Of a stretch of DNA of 64,000 bases, positions 27,845 through 40,944 are shown piece after piece; the stretch's first letter is position 1; each line of letters opens with the position of its first letter. The notes under the pieces are model-generated. The model was not told the DNA's origin and searched no databases. It saw nothing but the letters and a program-made list of their open reading frames with translations. Made by a program: the position numbers and the translations under genes. This DNA comes from Gammaproteobacteria bacterium (lineage in GTDB: Bacteria; Pseudomonadota; Gammaproteobacteria; Burkholderiales; Rhodocyclaceae). The stretch covers positions 1 to 64,000 of the forward strand of contig JARFTX010000004.1 in NCBI GenBank assembly GCA_029289265.1, read 5' to 3'.

Positions 27845-29203
27845 ATGCTTATAAAGATCAAGAAAGGCCTGGATCTGCCGATCAAGGGAGCTCCGGAGCA
27901 GCGTGTACACGCTGCTCGACCCGTTCGGCACGTGGCACTCCTGGGCGTCGATCACGTCGATCTCAAGCCCACCATGCATGTCGCCGAAGGCGACAAGGTC
28001 AAGCTGGGCCAGCCCCTCTTCGAAAACAAGAAGGTCCCCGGCGTCTTCTACACGGCGCCAGGCGGCGGCGAGGTCGTTGCAATCAATCGCGGTGCCCGAC
28101 GCATGCTCCAGTCGGTGGTGATCAGGCTGGATGAATCCGAGGAAGAGCTCGCGTTCGCCAGCTATGCCCCCGACCAGCTCGCGAGCCTCACGCCGGAACA
28201 AGTGGTCGAGAACCTTCTCGCCTCCGGCCTGTGGACGGCGCTGCGGACCCGGCCGTTCGGCAAGGTGCCCGACCCGGCGACGCGACCGGCCGCGATCTTC
28301 GTCACGGCTATGGACTCCAATCCCCTCGCGGCCGACCCGGCACCCTTGATCGACGCCGAACCGGAAGCGTTCGGCGACGGCCTGACGGTGCTGTCACACC
28401 TCACCGATGGCCCGCTCTGGGTCTGCAAGCGCCCCGACGCGAAGCTGCCGCAGCCCAAGCATCTCAACCGCGCCCAGGAAGCGAGCTTCGAGGGCCCGCA
28501 TCCGGCGGGGCTGCCGAGCACCCATATCCACTTCCTCGAGCCGGTGCACGCGCACAAGACGGTGTGGCACCTGAACTACCAGGAAGTCATCGCCATCGGC
28601 AAGCTCTTCACCTCCGGTCGGTTGTGGACCGAGCGCATCGTGGCGCTCGGCGGCCCTCCGCTCAAGCAGCCGCGACTCGTACGCACCCGCCTGGGCGCCT
28701 GTATCGAGGAATTGCTCGAGGACGAGTTGATCGAGGGCGACAACCGCGCCGTTTCGGGCTCCGTCTGGTCGGGCCGGCGTGCTGCCGGCTGGTCGTCCTA
28801 CCTGGGTCGCCACCATCTGCAGATCAGCGTGCTGCGCGAGGGCAACCAGCGCGAGTTCATGGGCTGGATCGCACCGGGCCGCAACAAGTTCTCGCAGATC
28901 AATGTGATGCTGTCGAGCTTCTTCCGCGGCCGCGGCGAGACGTTCGCCTTCACGACCTCGACCAACGGCAGTCCGCGGGCGATGGTGCCGATCGGCAACT
29001 TCGAGGAGATCATGCCGCTCGACATCCTGCCCACGCAGCTGCTGCGTGCGCTGGTCGTCGGCGACACCGACATGGCGCAAAAGCTCGGCTGTCTCGAGCT
29101 CGACGAGGAAGACCTCGCCCTGTGCTCCTTCGTCTGCGTCGGCAAGACCGACTACGCCCCGATTCTTCGCAATAACCTGAACCAGATCGAGAGGGAAGGC
29201 TAA
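27845..29203 (+). CDS. nqrA: Na+-translocating NADH:quinone reductase subunit A
   Basis: Cytoplasmic subunit of the six-subunit sodium-pumping respiratory complex that oxidises NADH and reduces ubiquinone. The 452-residue protein has the family N-terminus [19 protein letters not shown] and no membrane span. The open frame begins 33 codons upstream, but homology starts at the ATG at 27845. It is the first gene of the nqrABCDEF-nqrM operon, and its TAATG stop/start junction with nqrB shares one base. Confidence 0.97.
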   Translation: MLIKIKKGLDLPIKGAPEQRVHAARPVRHVALLGVDHVDLKPTMHVAEGDKVKLGQPLFENKKVPGVFYTAPGGGEVVAINRGARRMLQSVVIRLDESEEELAFASYAPDQLASLTPEQVVENLLASGLWTALRTRPFGKVPDPATRPAAIFVTAMDSNPLAADPAPLIDAEPEAFGDGLTVLSHLTDGPLWVCKRPDAKLPQPKHLNRAQEASFEGPHPAGLPSTHIHFLEPVHAHKTVWHLNYQEVIAIGKLFTSGRLWTERIVALGGPPLKQPRLVRTRLGACIEELLEDELIEGDNRAVSGSVWSGRRAAGWSSYLGRHHLQISVLREGNQREFMGWIAPGRNKFSQINVMLSSFFRGRGETFAFTTSTNGSPRAMVPIGNFEEIMPLDILPTQLLRALVVGDTDMAQKLGCLELDEEDLALCSFVCVGKTDYAPILRNNLNQIEREG

Positions 29204-30420
29204 TGTCCGGCTTGCGACGCTTTCTTGACCGCATCGAACCCGAATTCCACAAGGGCGGACGGTTCGAGAAGTTCTACCCGGTCTACGAGATGGTGGATAC
29301 CTTCCTGTATTCGCCGCCCGACACCACCCGCACCGCGCCGCACGTGCGCGACGGCATCGACTTGAAGCGCCTGATGACCTATGTGGTCGTCGCGCTGATT
29401 CCCTGCATCCTCTGGAGCTGGTTCAACACCGGCTACCAGACCAACCTGGCACTGGCCGAACTCGGCCTTACCCGCCCCGAGGGCTGGCGCGGCGCGCTCA
29501 TCGGGGGCCTGGGCATCGGCTTCAACCCCGCGAACCCGTTCGCCAACATGGCGCACGGTTTCCTGTTCTTCCTGCCCATCTACCTGACGACGCTGATCGC
29601 CGGCGGCTTCTGGGAAGTCCTGTTCGCGACGATCCGCAAGCACGACGTGAACGAGGGTTTCCTGGTCTCGTCGATGCTCTACACCCTGACGCTGCCACCC
29701 GACATGCCGCTGTGGATGGTTGCGCTCGGCATCAGCTTCGGAGTCGTGATCGGCAAGGAGATCTTCGGCGGCACCGGCAAGAACTTCCTCAATCCGGCAC
29801 TCACCGGCCGCGCCTTCCTGTACTTCGCCTATCCGGCACAGATCTCCGGCGATCAGGTGTGGGTGGCTGTCGACGGCTTCTCGCACGCGACCGCGCTGGG
29901 CCTGGGCGAGACCGGCGGCATGGCGGCGATCGCCGACAGCGGCCTGAGCTGGTGGCAGGCCTTCGTCGGCCTGGTGCCGGGTTCGCTCGGCGAGACCTCG
30001 ACGCTCGCAATCCTGATCGGCGCGGCCTTCCTGCTCTACACGCGCGTGGCGTCGTGGCGAATCATGCTCGGAGTGTTGCTCGGCGTGCTTGGCACGTCAC
30101 TCCTCTTCAACCTGATCGCGACCGATGCCCGGCCGATGATGTCGATGCCGTTTCATTGGCACCTGGTCACCGGCGGCCTCGCCTTCGGCCTAGTCTTCAT
30201 GGCCACCGATCCGGTGTCCGCGTCGATGACCAATGCCGGCCGTCTGGTGTTCGGCATCCTGATCGGCTTCATGACCGTGCTGATCCGTTCGATCAACCCG
30301 GCTTTTCCCGAAGGCATCATGCTGGCGATCCTGTTCGCCAACCTGTTTGCGCCACTGATCGACTATGTCGTGATCCAGATGAACATCCGACGGAGGGAGC
30401 GCCGCCATGTCAGCGCCTGA
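29203..30420 (+). CDS. nqrB: Na+-translocating NADH:quinone reductase subunit B
   Basis: Polytopic membrane subunit (405 residues, about ten hydrophobic segments) that carries covalent FMN and riboflavin and forms part of the sodium channel. The likely flavinylation site is the threonine in [12 protein letters not shown], where Vibrio has SGAT. It shares one base with nqrA and overlaps nqrC by 14 bases, so translation is coupled. Confidence 0.97.
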   Translation: MSGLRRFLDRIEPEFHKGGRFEKFYPVYEMVDTFLYSPPDTTRTAPHVRDGIDLKRLMTYVVVALIPCILWSWFNTGYQTNLALAELGLTRPEGWRGALIGGLGIGFNPANPFANMAHGFLFFLPIYLTTLIAGGFWEVLFATIRKHDVNEGFLVSSMLYTLTLPPDMPLWMVALGISFGVVIGKEIFGGTGKNFLNPALTGRAFLYFAYPAQISGDQVWVAVDGFSHATALGLGETGGMAAIADSGLSWWQAFVGLVPGSLGETSTLAILIGAAFLLYTRVASWRIMLGVLLGVLGTSLLFNLIATDARPMMSMPFHWHLVTGGLAFGLVFMATDPVSASMTNAGRLVFGILIGFMTVLIRSINPAFPEGIMLAILFANLFAPLIDYVVIQMNIRRRERRHVSA

Positions 30421-31234
30421 CCAAAAGACTGCCGGCGGCCCGCTGGCATCCATACTGGCCCTGCCCAACGACCATCCGAAGAAGACCGTCTTCATGGCGC
30501 TGGCCGTGTGCCTGTCCTGCTCGGTAATCGTCGCCTCGGCGGCGGTCGGCCTGCGGCCGCTGCAGGTGGCCAACCAGGAGGCCGAGCGGATCCGCAACAT
30601 CGTCGAGGTGGCGGGCGTGCGCCAGGCCGGCCAGACGATCCAGGAGGCGTTCCGCAACGTCGAGACCGTGATGGTGCGCCTCGCCGACGGCCAGGAGACC
30701 GACGCGATCGACCCGCAGACCTTCAGCATCGAGCGGGCGAGCAAGGATCCGCAGATGTCGCGGGCGCTGACGCGTGCCGAAGATCCGGCCAACATCAAGC
30801 GCCTGCCCGATCACATGCCGGTCTACAAGGTGCGTGCCGCAGACGGTTCGATCCAGGCGATCATCCTGCCCGTCCATGGCGCCGGCCTGTGGTCGACCCT
30901 CTACGGCTTTCTCGCGCTGGAAGGCGATCTGCGCACCGTGCAGGCGCTGAAGTTCTACCAGCACGCCGAGACTCCTGGCCTGGGCGGCGAGGTCGACAAC
31001 CCGAACTGGCGGGCGCTGTGGCGCGGCAAGGTCGTCTACGACGAGCAGTGGCAGCCGACGGTCGAGCTCGTCAAGGGCACGGTCGATCCCGCGATGCCCG
31101 GCGCACAGCACAAGGTGGACGGGCTCGCCGGCGCGACGCTCACCGCCCGCGGCGTCGAGAACCTGATCAACTTCTGGCTCGGCGACGGCGGCTACGGGCC
31201 GTTCATCGCCCGCCTGCGCAACGAGAGGGGCTGA
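30407..31234 (+). CDS. nqrC: Na+-translocating NADH:quinone reductase subunit C
   Basis: Membrane-anchored periplasmic subunit of 275 residues with one N-terminal membrane span (about 28-50). The FMN is attached through a phosphodiester to the threonine of the motif seen here as [12 protein letters not shown] near residue 243; the usual SGAT is AGAT. CGGAGGGAG precedes the ATG. The flavin is loaded by ApbE, which is not encoded in this operon. Confidence 0.96.
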   Translation: MSAPDQKTAGGPLASILALPNDHPKKTVFMALAVCLSCSVIVASAAVGLRPLQVANQEAERIRNIVEVAGVRQAGQTIQEAFRNVETVMVRLADGQETDAIDPQTFSIERASKDPQMSRALTRAEDPANIKRLPDHMPVYKVRAADGSIQAIILPVHGAGLWSTLYGFLALEGDLRTVQALKFYQHAETPGLGGEVDNPNWRALWRGKVVYDEQWQPTVELVKGTVDPAMPGAQHKVDGLAGATLTARGVENLINFWLGDGGYGPFIARLRNERG

Positions 31235-31237
31235 GAG

Positions 31238-31900
31238 ATGGCCAGCGATACAAAGAAACTCGTCACCGGACCGATCGCCGACAACAACCCGATCATCCTG
31301 CAGGTGCTGGGCATCTGCTCGGCGCTGGCGGTCACGACCAAGATGTCGACCGCGCTCACGATGTGCATCGCCCTGACCGCGGTGCTGTGCGCGTCCAATG
31401 TCCTGATCAGTCTGATCCGCAACCACGTGCCGTCGAGCATCCGGATCATCGTCCAGATCACCATCATCGCCTCGCTGGTGATCGTGGTGGACCAGTTGCT
31501 CAAGGCCTTCGCGTTCGGACTGAGCAAGGAACTGTCGGTGTTCGTCGGCCTGATCATCACCAATTGCATCGTGCTCGGCCGCGCCGAGGCGTTCGCGCTG
31601 AAAAACCCGCCGCTGCCGAGCTTCTACGACGGCCTCGGCAACGGCCTCGGCTACAGCGCGATCCTGCTGCTGGTCGGCTTCGTGCGCGAGCTGTTCGGCT
31701 CCGGCTCGCTGTTCGGCTTCCAGATCCTGTCGCTCGCGCGCGACGGCGGCTGGTACGTCCCGAACGGCATGCTGCTGCTGCCGCCGAGCGCCTTCTTCAT
31801 CATCGGCCTGATCATCTGGGCCGTGCGCACCTGGAAGCCGTCGCAGGTCGAGAAGCCCGACTTCCAGATCCAGACCGCCCATCGCGCCGAGGTGTCGTAA
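31238..31900 (+). CDS. nqrD: Na+-translocating NADH:quinone reductase subunit D
   Basis: Membrane subunit of 220 residues with about six hydrophobic segments. It pairs with NqrE in an inverted arrangement and shares a 2Fe-2S cluster in the membrane. The two expected cysteines are visible in [11 protein letters not shown] and [12 protein letters not shown]. It lies three bases after nqrC and shares one base with nqrE. Confidence 0.97.
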   Translation: MASDTKKLVTGPIADNNPIILQVLGICSALAVTTKMSTALTMCIALTAVLCASNVLISLIRNHVPSSIRIIVQITIIASLVIVVDQLLKAFAFGLSKELSVFVGLIITNCIVLGRAEAFALKNPPLPSFYDGLGNGLGYSAILLLVGFVRELFGSGSLFGFQILSLARDGGWYVPNGMLLLPPSAFFIIGLIIWAVRTWKPSQVEKPDFQIQTAHRAEVS

Positions 31901-32508
31901 TGGAAAACTACTTCAACCTGTTCATCAGCGCGGTCTTCGTCGAGAACCTCGCGCTCGCGTTCTTCCTCGGGATGTGCACCTTCCTGGCCATCTCCAAGCA
32001 GGTCAGTGCGGCCTTTGGCCTTGGCGTCGCGGTGGTCTTCATCCAGACCCTCACGGTGCCGGTGAACCACCTGATCTACTACTACCTGCTCCGCGACGGT
32101 GCGCTGGCCTGGGCCGGTATGCCGGAGGTCAACCTGAGCTTCCTCGGCCTGATCTGCTACATCGGCGTCATTGCTGCACTGGTGCAGATCCTCGAGATGT
32201 TCCTCGACAAGTACGTGCCGGCGCTCTACAACGCGCTGGGGGTGTACATGCCGCTGATCACGGTGAACTGCGCGATCCTCGGTGGCACGCTGTTCATGGT
32301 CGAGCGTGACTACAACCTGGGCGAGAGCATCACCTACGGCATCGGCACCGGCGTCGGCTGGGCACTGGCGATCACCGCGCTCGCAGGCATCCGCGAGAAG
32401 CTCAAGTACTCCGACATCCCGTCGGGGCTGCAGGGGCTCGGCATTACCTTCATCGCGACCGGCCTGATGTCTCTGGGCTTCATGGCCTTCTCGGGCATCC
32501 AGCTCTGA
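31900..32508 (+). CDS. nqrE: Na+-translocating NADH:quinone reductase subunit E
   Basis: Membrane subunit of 202 residues, partner of NqrD. The cluster cysteines are in GMCTFLAIS and [11 protein letters not shown]. The ATG overlaps the nqrD stop (TAATG), so the much longer open frame upstream is not the start. Six hydrophobic segments are evident. Confidence 0.97.
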   Translation: MENYFNLFISAVFVENLALAFFLGMCTFLAISKQVSAAFGLGVAVVFIQTLTVPVNHLIYYYLLRDGALAWAGMPEVNLSFLGLICYIGVIAALVQILEMFLDKYVPALYNALGVYMPLITVNCAILGGTLFMVERDYNLGESITYGIGTGVGWALAITALAGIREKLKYSDIPSGLQGLGITFIATGLMSLGFMAFSGIQL

Positions 32509-32526
32509 CGCGCACGAGGTTTCCAC

Positions 32527-33747
32527 ATGACTGAAATCATTCTAGGTGTCATCTTTTTCGCGGCGATCGTCCTGCTGCTGGTGTTTGTCATTCTGGCGGC
32601 GCGCTCCAAGCTCGTCGCCGCCGGCAACGTCAAGATCAACGTCAATAACGAGAAGACCATCGAAGTACCCACCGGCGGCAAGCTGCTGGGTGCGCTCGCC
32701 AACGCGCAGCTCTTCGTCGGCTCGGCCTGCGGCGGCGGCGGCACCTGCGGCCAGTGCAAGGTCAAGGTGTTCGAGGGCGGCGGGGCGATCCTGCCGACCG
32801 AGACCTCGCTGATCAACAAGCGCGGCGCGCGCGAAGGCGAGCGTCTGGCCTGCCAGGTCGCGGTCAAGCAGGACATGAAGATCGAGGTCCCCGAGGAGGT
32901 CTTCGGCGTCAAGAAGTGGGAGTGCACGGTGCGCTCCAACGACAACGTCGCGACCTTCATCAAGGAACTCGTCCTCGAGTTGCCCGAAGGCGAGCACGTC
33001 GACTTCCGCGCCGGCGGCTACATCCAGATCGAATGCCCGCCGCACATCGTCAACTTCAAGGACTTCGAGATCGCCGAGCGTTTCCGCGACGACTGGGACC
33101 GCTTCAACGTGTGGCAGTACGTCTCCAAGGTCGACGAAGAGGTCGTGCGCGCCTACTCGATGGCGAACTACCCCGAAGAGCGCGGCATCATCATGCTCAA
33201 CGTCCGGATCGCCACCCCGCCGCCGCGCGCCGAAGGCGTGCCGCCGGGCCAGATGTCCTCGTACATCTTCGGCCTCAAGCCGGGTGACAAGGTGACGATC
33301 TCCGGCCCCTTCGGCGAGTTCTTCGCCCGCGAAACCGACGCCGAGATGGTGTTCATCGGCGGCGGTGCCGGCATGGCGCCGATGCGTTCGCACATCTTCG
33401 ACCAGCTGCGCCGCATCAAGACCAAGCGCAAGATGACCTTCTGGTACGGCGCCCGCTCGAAGCGCGAGATGTTCTACGTCGAGGACTTCGACATGCTCGC
33501 GCGGGAGAACGAAAACTTCGAATGGCATGTCGCACTTTCGGACCCCTTGCCGGAAGACGAGTGGAAGGGTTATACAGGTTTCATCCACAACGTGCTCTAC
33601 GAGAACTATCTCAAGGACCACCCGGCACCGGAAGACTGCGAGTTCTACATGTGCGGTCCCCCGATGATGAATGCCGCCGTGATCCAGATGCTCCTCGACC
33701 TGGGTGTCGAACGCGAGAACATCATGCTGGACGACTTCGGCGGCTGA
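32527..33747 (+). CDS. nqrF: Na+-translocating NADH:quinone reductase subunit F
   Basis: NADH-oxidising entry subunit (406 residues). An N-terminal membrane span (about 4-25) is followed by a 2Fe-2S ferredoxin domain with C68, C74, C77 and C109, then an FAD domain with RAYSMANY near 209 and a NADH domain with [14 protein letters not shown]. All cofactor motifs are intact. GAGGT lies upstream of the ATG. Confidence 0.97.
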   Translation: MTEIILGVIFFAAIVLLLVFVILAARSKLVAAGNVKINVNNEKTIEVPTGGKLLGALANAQLFVGSACGGGGTCGQCKVKVFEGGGAILPTETSLINKRGAREGERLACQVAVKQDMKIEVPEEVFGVKKWECTVRSNDNVATFIKELVLELPEGEHVDFRAGGYIQIECPPHIVNFKDFEIAERFRDDWDRFNVWQYVSKVDEEVVRAYSMANYPEERGIIMLNVRIATPPPRAEGVPPGQMSSYIFGLKPGDKVTISGPFGEFFARETDAEMVFIGGGAGMAPMRSHIFDQLRRIKTKRKMTFWYGARSKREMFYVEDFDMLARENENFEWHVALSDPLPEDEWKGYTGFIHNVLYENYLKDHPAPEDCEFYMCGPPMMNAAVIQMLLDLGVERENIMLDDFGG

Positions 33748-33802
33748 CGCCGTCCCGCCCGGCGTGCAGCGCGCGCCGGGCACCGCCAAGCCAGGAGGCT
33801 TC

Positions 33803-33994
33803 ATGACCATCTACCTCGTCACCTTCCTCGTCATCGCGCTGGCCGTCCTCGGCATGGCCGTCGGCGTCATCGCCGGCCGCAAGCCCATCAGCGGCAGCTG
33901 CGGAGGCCTCTCGAAGCTCGGGCTCGAATGCGACGCCGGCTGTGAAAAACCCTGCCCGAAGCGGCTCGCCCGCCTGCAGCAGGCTGAAGAATAA
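33803..33994 (+). CDS. nqrM: Na+-NQR maturation protein NqrM
   Basis: Small (63 residues) membrane protein needed for NQR assembly, probably for iron delivery to the NqrD/NqrE cluster. One membrane span (about 3-24) precedes a cysteine-rich tail with four cysteines (SCGG, ECDAGCEKPC). AGGAGG precedes the ATG at 33803. It directly follows nqrF; the usual apbE between them in many species is absent. Confidence 0.92.
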   Translation: MTIYLVTFLVIALAVLGMAVGVIAGRKPISGSCGGLSKLGLECDAGCEKPCPKRLARLQQAEE

Positions 33995-34014
33995 CGAACT
34001 CGATAGGGACCACC

Positions 34015-34410
34015 ATGCTCCAGTCTTTGCTCGTTCGGGACTACATGACCAGCGATCCGCTCGCCTTCGCGCCGGAGATGGACGCACTCGACGCCATCCA
34101 CCAGTTGATCCGTCACGAACTGTCGGGCGCCCCCGTCATCGACCATCTCGGCAAGGTCGTCGGCTTTCTGTCCGAGAAGGACTGCATGAAGGTCGCCCTC
34201 AACGCTTCCTACCACCGCGAACGCGGCGGACGGGTCAGCGAGTTCATGACGCGCACCGTGCACACCCTCGAAGCCGAGGCGACGCTCACCGAGGCGGCCG
34301 AACTTTTCCTCAGCATGCCCTATCGCTGCTTTCCGGTGGTGAATGAAAGCAAGCTCATCGGCCAGCTCTCGCGCCGGGACATCCTTAAAGCGTTCGAGCG
34401 GCTCTGGTAA
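34015..34410 (+). CDS. CBS-domain pair protein
   Basis: A stand-alone Bateman module of 131 residues: two CBS repeats (about 1-60 and 72-131) with YMTSDPLAF and FMTRTVHTL as repeat starts. Such modules bind adenine nucleotides and regulate partner proteins; no catalytic domain is present. It lies 20 bases after nqrM, possibly in the nqr transcript, and a strong terminator follows. A role in NQR control is only a guess. Confidence 0.85.
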   Translation: MLQSLLVRDYMTSDPLAFAPEMDALDAIHQLIRHELSGAPVIDHLGKVVGFLSEKDCMKVALNASYHRERGGRVSEFMTRTVHTLEAEATLTEAAELFLSMPYRCFPVVNESKLIGQLSRRDILKAFERLW

Positions 34411-34450
34411 GCCCCATGCCGGGAAACCGGCGCCTAGCGCGGCACCCTTG

Positions 34451-34485
34451 CGGGCCGGTCATCGCGACCGGCCCGTTTGCTTTTT
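34451..34485 (+). terminator. Intrinsic terminator after the nqr/CBS unit
   Basis: A perfect 10-bp stem (34451-34460 with 34466-34475), loop ATCGC, then TTTGCTTTTT. It ends rightward transcription before ilvE. Confidence 0.88.
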
Positions 34486-34559
34486 AGGCTAAAATTGCCG
34501 CTTGCCCGGCGGTGCCCGGGCCCATCACGACACCACCCCCACCGCTGGAGATCCACACC

Positions 34560-35480
34560 ATGTCCATGGCTGACCGCGACGGCTTCATCTGGTACGACGG
34601 CAAGCTCGTTCCGTGGCGCGATGCGACCACGCACGTGCTGACGCATTCGCTGCATTACGGCCTCGCGGTCTTCGAAGGGGTTCGCGCCTACAACACCCAG
34701 AACGGCACGGCGATCTTCCGGCTGGCCGAGCACACCCAGCGCCTGATCAACTCCGGCAAGATCTACCTGATGCAGATTCCGTACTCGAAGGACGCGTTGA
34801 TGGAAGCGCAGCTCGAGGTGGTCCGCGCGAACAAGCTCGAGTCCTGCTATCTGCGCCCGATCGCCTTCTACGGCTCGGAGAAGATGGGCATCTCGACGCG
34901 CGGCGCAACCGTCCACGTCGCCATCGCGGCCTGGCCGTGGGGCGCCTACCTCGGTGAGGACGGCCTCGAGAACGGCATCCGCGTGAAAACCTCGTCGTTC
35001 GCCCGCCACCATGTTAACGTGACCATGCCGCGGGCCAAGGTCGCCAGCACCTACGCCAATTCCATCCTCGCCAACCTCGAAGTCACCCAGGAGGGCTACG
35101 ACGAGGCGCTGCTGCTCGACACCCAGGGATTCGTCGCCGAAGGTGCCGGCGAAAACCTCTTCGTGATCAAGGACGGCAACATCTACGAGCCCGAGATCGC
35201 TTCGGCGCTCACCGGCATCACCCGCGACTCGGTGCTGCGCATCGCCCGCGAGTTCGGGCTCGAGGTGCAGTCGAAGCGCCTCACGCGTGACGACATCTAC
35301 ATCGCCGACGAGGCCTTCTTCACCGGCACCGCGGCCGAGGTCACCCCGATTCGCGAGCTCGACAACCGCGTCATCGGCTCGGGCCGACGCGGCCCGATCA
35401 CCGAGAAGATCCAGAAGCGCTTCTTCGACATCGTCAATGGTCGCGCGCCCGAATACAAACACTGGCTTGCCTACGTCTGA
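34560..35480 (+). CDS. ilvE: Branched-chain amino acid aminotransferase
   Basis: PLP-dependent fold-IV transaminase for the last step of Leu, Ile and Val synthesis. The 306-residue protein has the PLP lysine K160 in MPRAKVAST, and EGAGENLFVI and TGITRDSVL motifs typical of IlvE. GGAG lies before the ATG at 34560; a second ATG follows two codons later. A TAAAAT box (34490-34495) just after the terminator is a possible -10. Confidence 0.96.
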   Translation: MSMADRDGFIWYDGKLVPWRDATTHVLTHSLHYGLAVFEGVRAYNTQNGTAIFRLAEHTQRLINSGKIYLMQIPYSKDALMEAQLEVVRANKLESCYLRPIAFYGSEKMGISTRGATVHVAIAAWPWGAYLGEDGLENGIRVKTSSFARHHVNVTMPRAKVASTYANSILANLEVTQEGYDEALLLDTQGFVAEGAGENLFVIKDGNIYEPEIASALTGITRDSVLRIAREFGLEVQSKRLTRDDIYIADEAFFTGTAAEVTPIRELDNRVIGSGRRGPITEKIQKRFFDIVNGRAPEYKHWLAYV

Positions 35481-35489
35481 GAGATTGCC

Positions 35490-35684
35490 ATGGCCGAAAC
35501 GCAACAGCAGTCCATCCCGGTCACCGCGGCCGACCTGCCACTCGCCTGCCCCCGCCCGGGTGCCCCGCTGTGGGCACAGCATCCGCGTGTCTTCCTGGAC
35601 GTCGTGGCTGAAGGCGCAGCGACCTGCCCCTATTGCAGCGCGCGCTACGTCCTGACCGGCGAGCGTCCCAAGGGGCACCACTGA
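35490..35684 (+). CDS. zf-CHCC zinc-finger protein
   Basis: Small (64 residues) protein with the zf-CHCC pattern: C20, a histidine in WAQHPRVFLDV, and CPYC at 46-49. The fold is shared with the NDUFS6 subunit of mitochondrial complex I. Its bacterial function is not established. It lies nine bases after ilvE, a common betaproteobacterial pairing. Confidence 0.85.
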   Translation: MAETQQQSIPVTAADLPLACPRPGAPLWAQHPRVFLDVVAEGAATCPYCSARYVLTGERPKGHH

Positions 35685-35713
35685 GGCCGCTGCGCAGGCC
35701 CTTGCATCGACCA

Positions 35714-35738
35714 CAGCGGGGGCATGCAGCCCCCGCTG
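35714..35738. terminator. GC-rich hairpin after the zinc-finger gene
   Basis: A perfect 10-bp stem (35714-35723 with 35729-35738) with a five-base loop, lacking a T-run. It could weakly terminate transcription or stabilise the upstream mRNA end. Confidence 0.45.
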
Positions 35739-35760
35739 CATTCATGAGTCCGCTTCGAAC

Positions 35761-36192
35761 GTGACCAAGCAGATATACAGCTCCGCCGCAGATGCCGAGA
35801 CGGCCTTCTACGAGGCCTTGGCGCGCTCCGACCTCGACGCGATGATGGCGGTGTGGTCGGAAGACGACGAGGTGGTGTGCATCCATCCGGACGGCGCCCG
35901 CCTGGTCGGGCTCGCCGCGGTACGGGAGTCGTGGCGGCAGTTGTTCGCCGGCGGCGTGCGGCTGATCGTGCGGACCTCGCATCAGGTCGCCTCGGCCAGC
36001 ATGTTGCTGACCGTGCATAGCGTGATCGAGCACGTCGCGGTCGAAGGCGACGACCGCCTGCACCCGCCGATGGCCGCGACCAATGTCTATGCCCGCGGCG
36101 CACACGGCTGGCGCATGGTCGCCCACCATGCTTCGCCCCTGCCCGAGCTCGCGAGCTCGACCCCGCAGGGCGACCCGCGCGTCGTCCATTGA
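35761..36192 (+). CDS. SnoaL/NTF2-like fold protein
   Basis: A 143-residue protein with the nuclear-transport-factor-2-like pattern: an N-terminal helix (AETAFYEALARSDLDAMMAVWSEDDEVVCIHPDG), a beta sheet and a C-terminal WRMVAHHASPLP strand. Related DUF4440/SnoaL proteins have varied or unknown roles. No ATG fits the frame at the start, so a GTG at 35761 is proposed; the ribosome-binding site is weak and the start uncertain. It precedes the phosphomannomutase gene by 51 bases. Confidence 0.72.
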   Translation: MTKQIYSSAADAETAFYEALARSDLDAMMAVWSEDDEVVCIHPDGARLVGLAAVRESWRQLFAGGVRLIVRTSHQVASASMLLTVHSVIEHVAVEGDDRLHPPMAATNVYARGAHGWRMVAHHASPLPELASSTPQGDPRVVH

Positions 36193-36243
36193 TCGACAGC
36201 CCGTCGGCACCTCTTCCTTACCAATTGCCTGAGAACCCAGCCG

Positions 36244-37635
36244 ATGAGTGCGAGCCGCCACGCCCTGCCTGCCCCCGAGATCTTCAAGGCCTATGACATT
36301 CGCGGCATCGTCGACCGCAGCCTGACCCCCGAGGCGGTGCGCGCCATCGGCCATGCCCTGGGTTCCGAGGCGCGTGCGCGCGGCCAGCGCGAGGTCGCGA
36401 TCGGCCGCGACGGGCGGCTCTCCGGCCCGGAACTCTCCGGCGCCCTCGCCGAGGGAATTCTCGCCGCCGGCATCGACGTGGTCGACATCGGCTGCGTGCC
36501 GACGCCGCTCACCTACTTCGCCGCCTACGAGCTCGGCACCGACTCGTGCGTGAGCGTCACCGGGAGCCACAATCCGCCCGACTACAACGGGTTGAAGATG
36601 GTGCTGGGCGGCCAGACGCTCTACGGCGAGATGATCCAGGATCTGCGCCGGCGCATCGCCGAAGATGATCTCAGCACGGGCACGGGCCGCTTGCGGAGCA
36701 CCGGCGTGGTCGACGCTTACATCGATCGCGTGGCCGCCGACCTGCGCCTCGCCCGGCCGATGAAGATCGTCATCGACTGCGGCAACGGGGTGGCCGGCGC
36801 GGTCGCGCCGCAGCTCCTCCGGCGCCTGGGCTGTGAGCTGGTGGAGCTCTACTGCGACGTCGATGGCAGCTTCCCGAACCACCATCCCGACCCGTCCAAA
36901 CCGGAAAACCTTCAGGACGTGATCGCTGCCCTGCGCGATAGCGATGCCGAGCTGGGGCTCGCCTTCGACGGCGACGGCGACCGCCTGGGCGTGGTGACCA
37001 AGGACGGCGAGATCATCTACCCGGACCGCCAGCTGATGCTCTTCGCCGCCGACGTGCTCTCGCGAGTGCCGGGCGGCGAGATCATCTACGACGTCAAATG
37101 CACGCGCAATCTCGATGCCTGGATTCGCCGCCACGGCGGCAAGCCGACGATGTGGAATACCGGGCACGCGCTGGTCAAGGCCAAGCTTCGCGAAACCGGC
37201 GCGCCGCTCGCGGGCGAGATGAGCGGCCACGTGTTTTTCAAGGAGCGCTGGTACGGCTTCGACGATGGGCTCTACACCGCAGCCCGGCTGCTCGAGATCC
37301 TGTCGCGCACGACTGATCCGAGCGCCGTGCTGAAGGCCTTGCCGAACGCTGTGAATACTCCCGAACTGAACATTGCGATGAACGAAGGCGAGCCCTTCGA
37401 GCTCGTCCGCCGGCTCCGCGGCGAAGCGCGCTTCACCGACCCGGCAAGCATCGTGACGATCGACGGGGTGCGGGTCGAATACGCGGACGGCTTCGGCCTG
37501 GCCCGTCCGTCGAACACCACGCCGGTGGTCGTGCTGCGCTTCGAGGCCGACACGACCGACGCGCTGGCCCGCATCCAGGCGGACTTCCGCCGCGCCATCG
37601 ACGCGGTCTGGCCGGGCCTCGCGCTGCCGTTCTGA
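36244..37635 (+). CDS. algC: Phosphomannomutase/phosphoglucomutase
   Basis: Bifunctional sugar-phosphate mutase that feeds LPS, exopolysaccharide and nucleotide-sugar synthesis. The 463-residue protein shows the phosphoserine loop TGSHNPPDYNG (about 105-115), the metal loop DGDGDR (about 241-246) and the sugar-binding GEMSGH motif. Length equals the Pseudomonas AlgC class. It is convergent with alaS with only six bases between. Confidence 0.93.
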   Translation: MSASRHALPAPEIFKAYDIRGIVDRSLTPEAVRAIGHALGSEARARGQREVAIGRDGRLSGPELSGALAEGILAAGIDVVDIGCVPTPLTYFAAYELGTDSCVSVTGSHNPPDYNGLKMVLGGQTLYGEMIQDLRRRIAEDDLSTGTGRLRSTGVVDAYIDRVAADLRLARPMKIVIDCGNGVAGAVAPQLLRRLGCELVELYCDVDGSFPNHHPDPSKPENLQDVIAALRDSDAELGLAFDGDGDRLGVVTKDGEIIYPDRQLMLFAADVLSRVPGGEIIYDVKCTRNLDAWIRRHGGKPTMWNTGHALVKAKLRETGAPLAGEMSGHVFFKERWYGFDDGLYTAARLLEILSRTTDPSAVLKALPNAVNTPELNIAMNEGEPFELVRRLRGEARFTDPASIVTIDGVRVEYADGFGLARPSNTTPVVVLRFEADTTDALARIQADFRRAIDAVWPGLALPF

Positions 37636-37641
37636 GCGCGC

Positions 37642-40263
<2,622 letters not shown>

Positions 40264-40363
40264 GAACGGTCGAGGCGGGCAAGGGAAAACGCCGGAGCTT
40301 CCGGCAATCGAAAAAGTCTATCATGAGCGCCTCATCAGCCACTCTGTTGCGTACACGATTGCC

Positions 40364-40915
40364 ATGGGACACCGACTGTCTAAGATCTACACCCGCACCG
40401 GCGATGCCGGCACCACCGGCCTGGGCGATGGCGCCCGGGTCTCGAAGGACAGCTTGCGCATCCACGCGTTGGGTGAAGTCGATGAGGCCAATGCGGCGGT
40501 CGGGCTGCTCTTGTGCGAGGAGTTGCCCGAGGACGTGCGCGCGTTGCTCGTCAACGTCCAGCACGACCTCTTCGATCTGGGCGGGGAGGTCTGCATCCCC
40601 GGCATGAGCCTGATCACCGGCCGGCAGGTGGAGCAGTTGGAGTCCGAACTGGACCGCCTGAACGAGCCGCTCCCGCCGCTCAAGGACTTCATCCTGCCCG
40701 GTGGCACGCGTGCCGCCGCGCTCGCCCACCACGCCCGCACCGTATGCAGGCGCGCCGAGCGCGCGCTGGTCGCGCTCGCGCAGGCCGAGACCGTCAACGA
40801 CGGGCCCCGCCAGTATCTCAACCGGCTCTCCGACCTGCTCTTCGTGCTCGGCCGGGCACTCAACCGCTGGAGCGGGCGCGGTGACGTGCTCTGGCAGAAG
40901 GGCAAGAACGCCTGA
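40364..40915 (+). CDS. PduO-type cob(I)alamin adenosyltransferase
   Basis: Makes adenosylcobalamin from ATP and reduced corrinoid. The 183-residue protein starts with the PduO signature YTRTGDAGTTGLGDG (about 7-21), and has RRAER and the C-terminal LNRLSDLLFVLGR helix. The ATG at 40364 is chosen by homology. A TATCAT box (40319-40324) and a short inverted repeat (40291-40305) lie in the shared intergenic region with alaS. Confidence 0.92.
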   Translation: MGHRLSKIYTRTGDAGTTGLGDGARVSKDSLRIHALGEVDEANAAVGLLLCEELPEDVRALLVNVQHDLFDLGGEVCIPGMSLITGRQVEQLESELDRLNEPLPPLKDFILPGGTRAAALAHHARTVCRRAERALVALAQAETVNDGPRQYLNRLSDLLFVLGRALNRWSGRGDVLWQKGKNA

Positions 40916-40944
40916 GCGGGCGACCGGGGCGGCCGGCACCCCGA

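Noticed and set aside
30508-31899. Upstream extension of the nqrE frame across nqrC and nqrD
   Set aside because: The extension is Arg/Gly-rich and out of frame with two genuine subunits; nqrE starts at the overlapping ATG at 31900.
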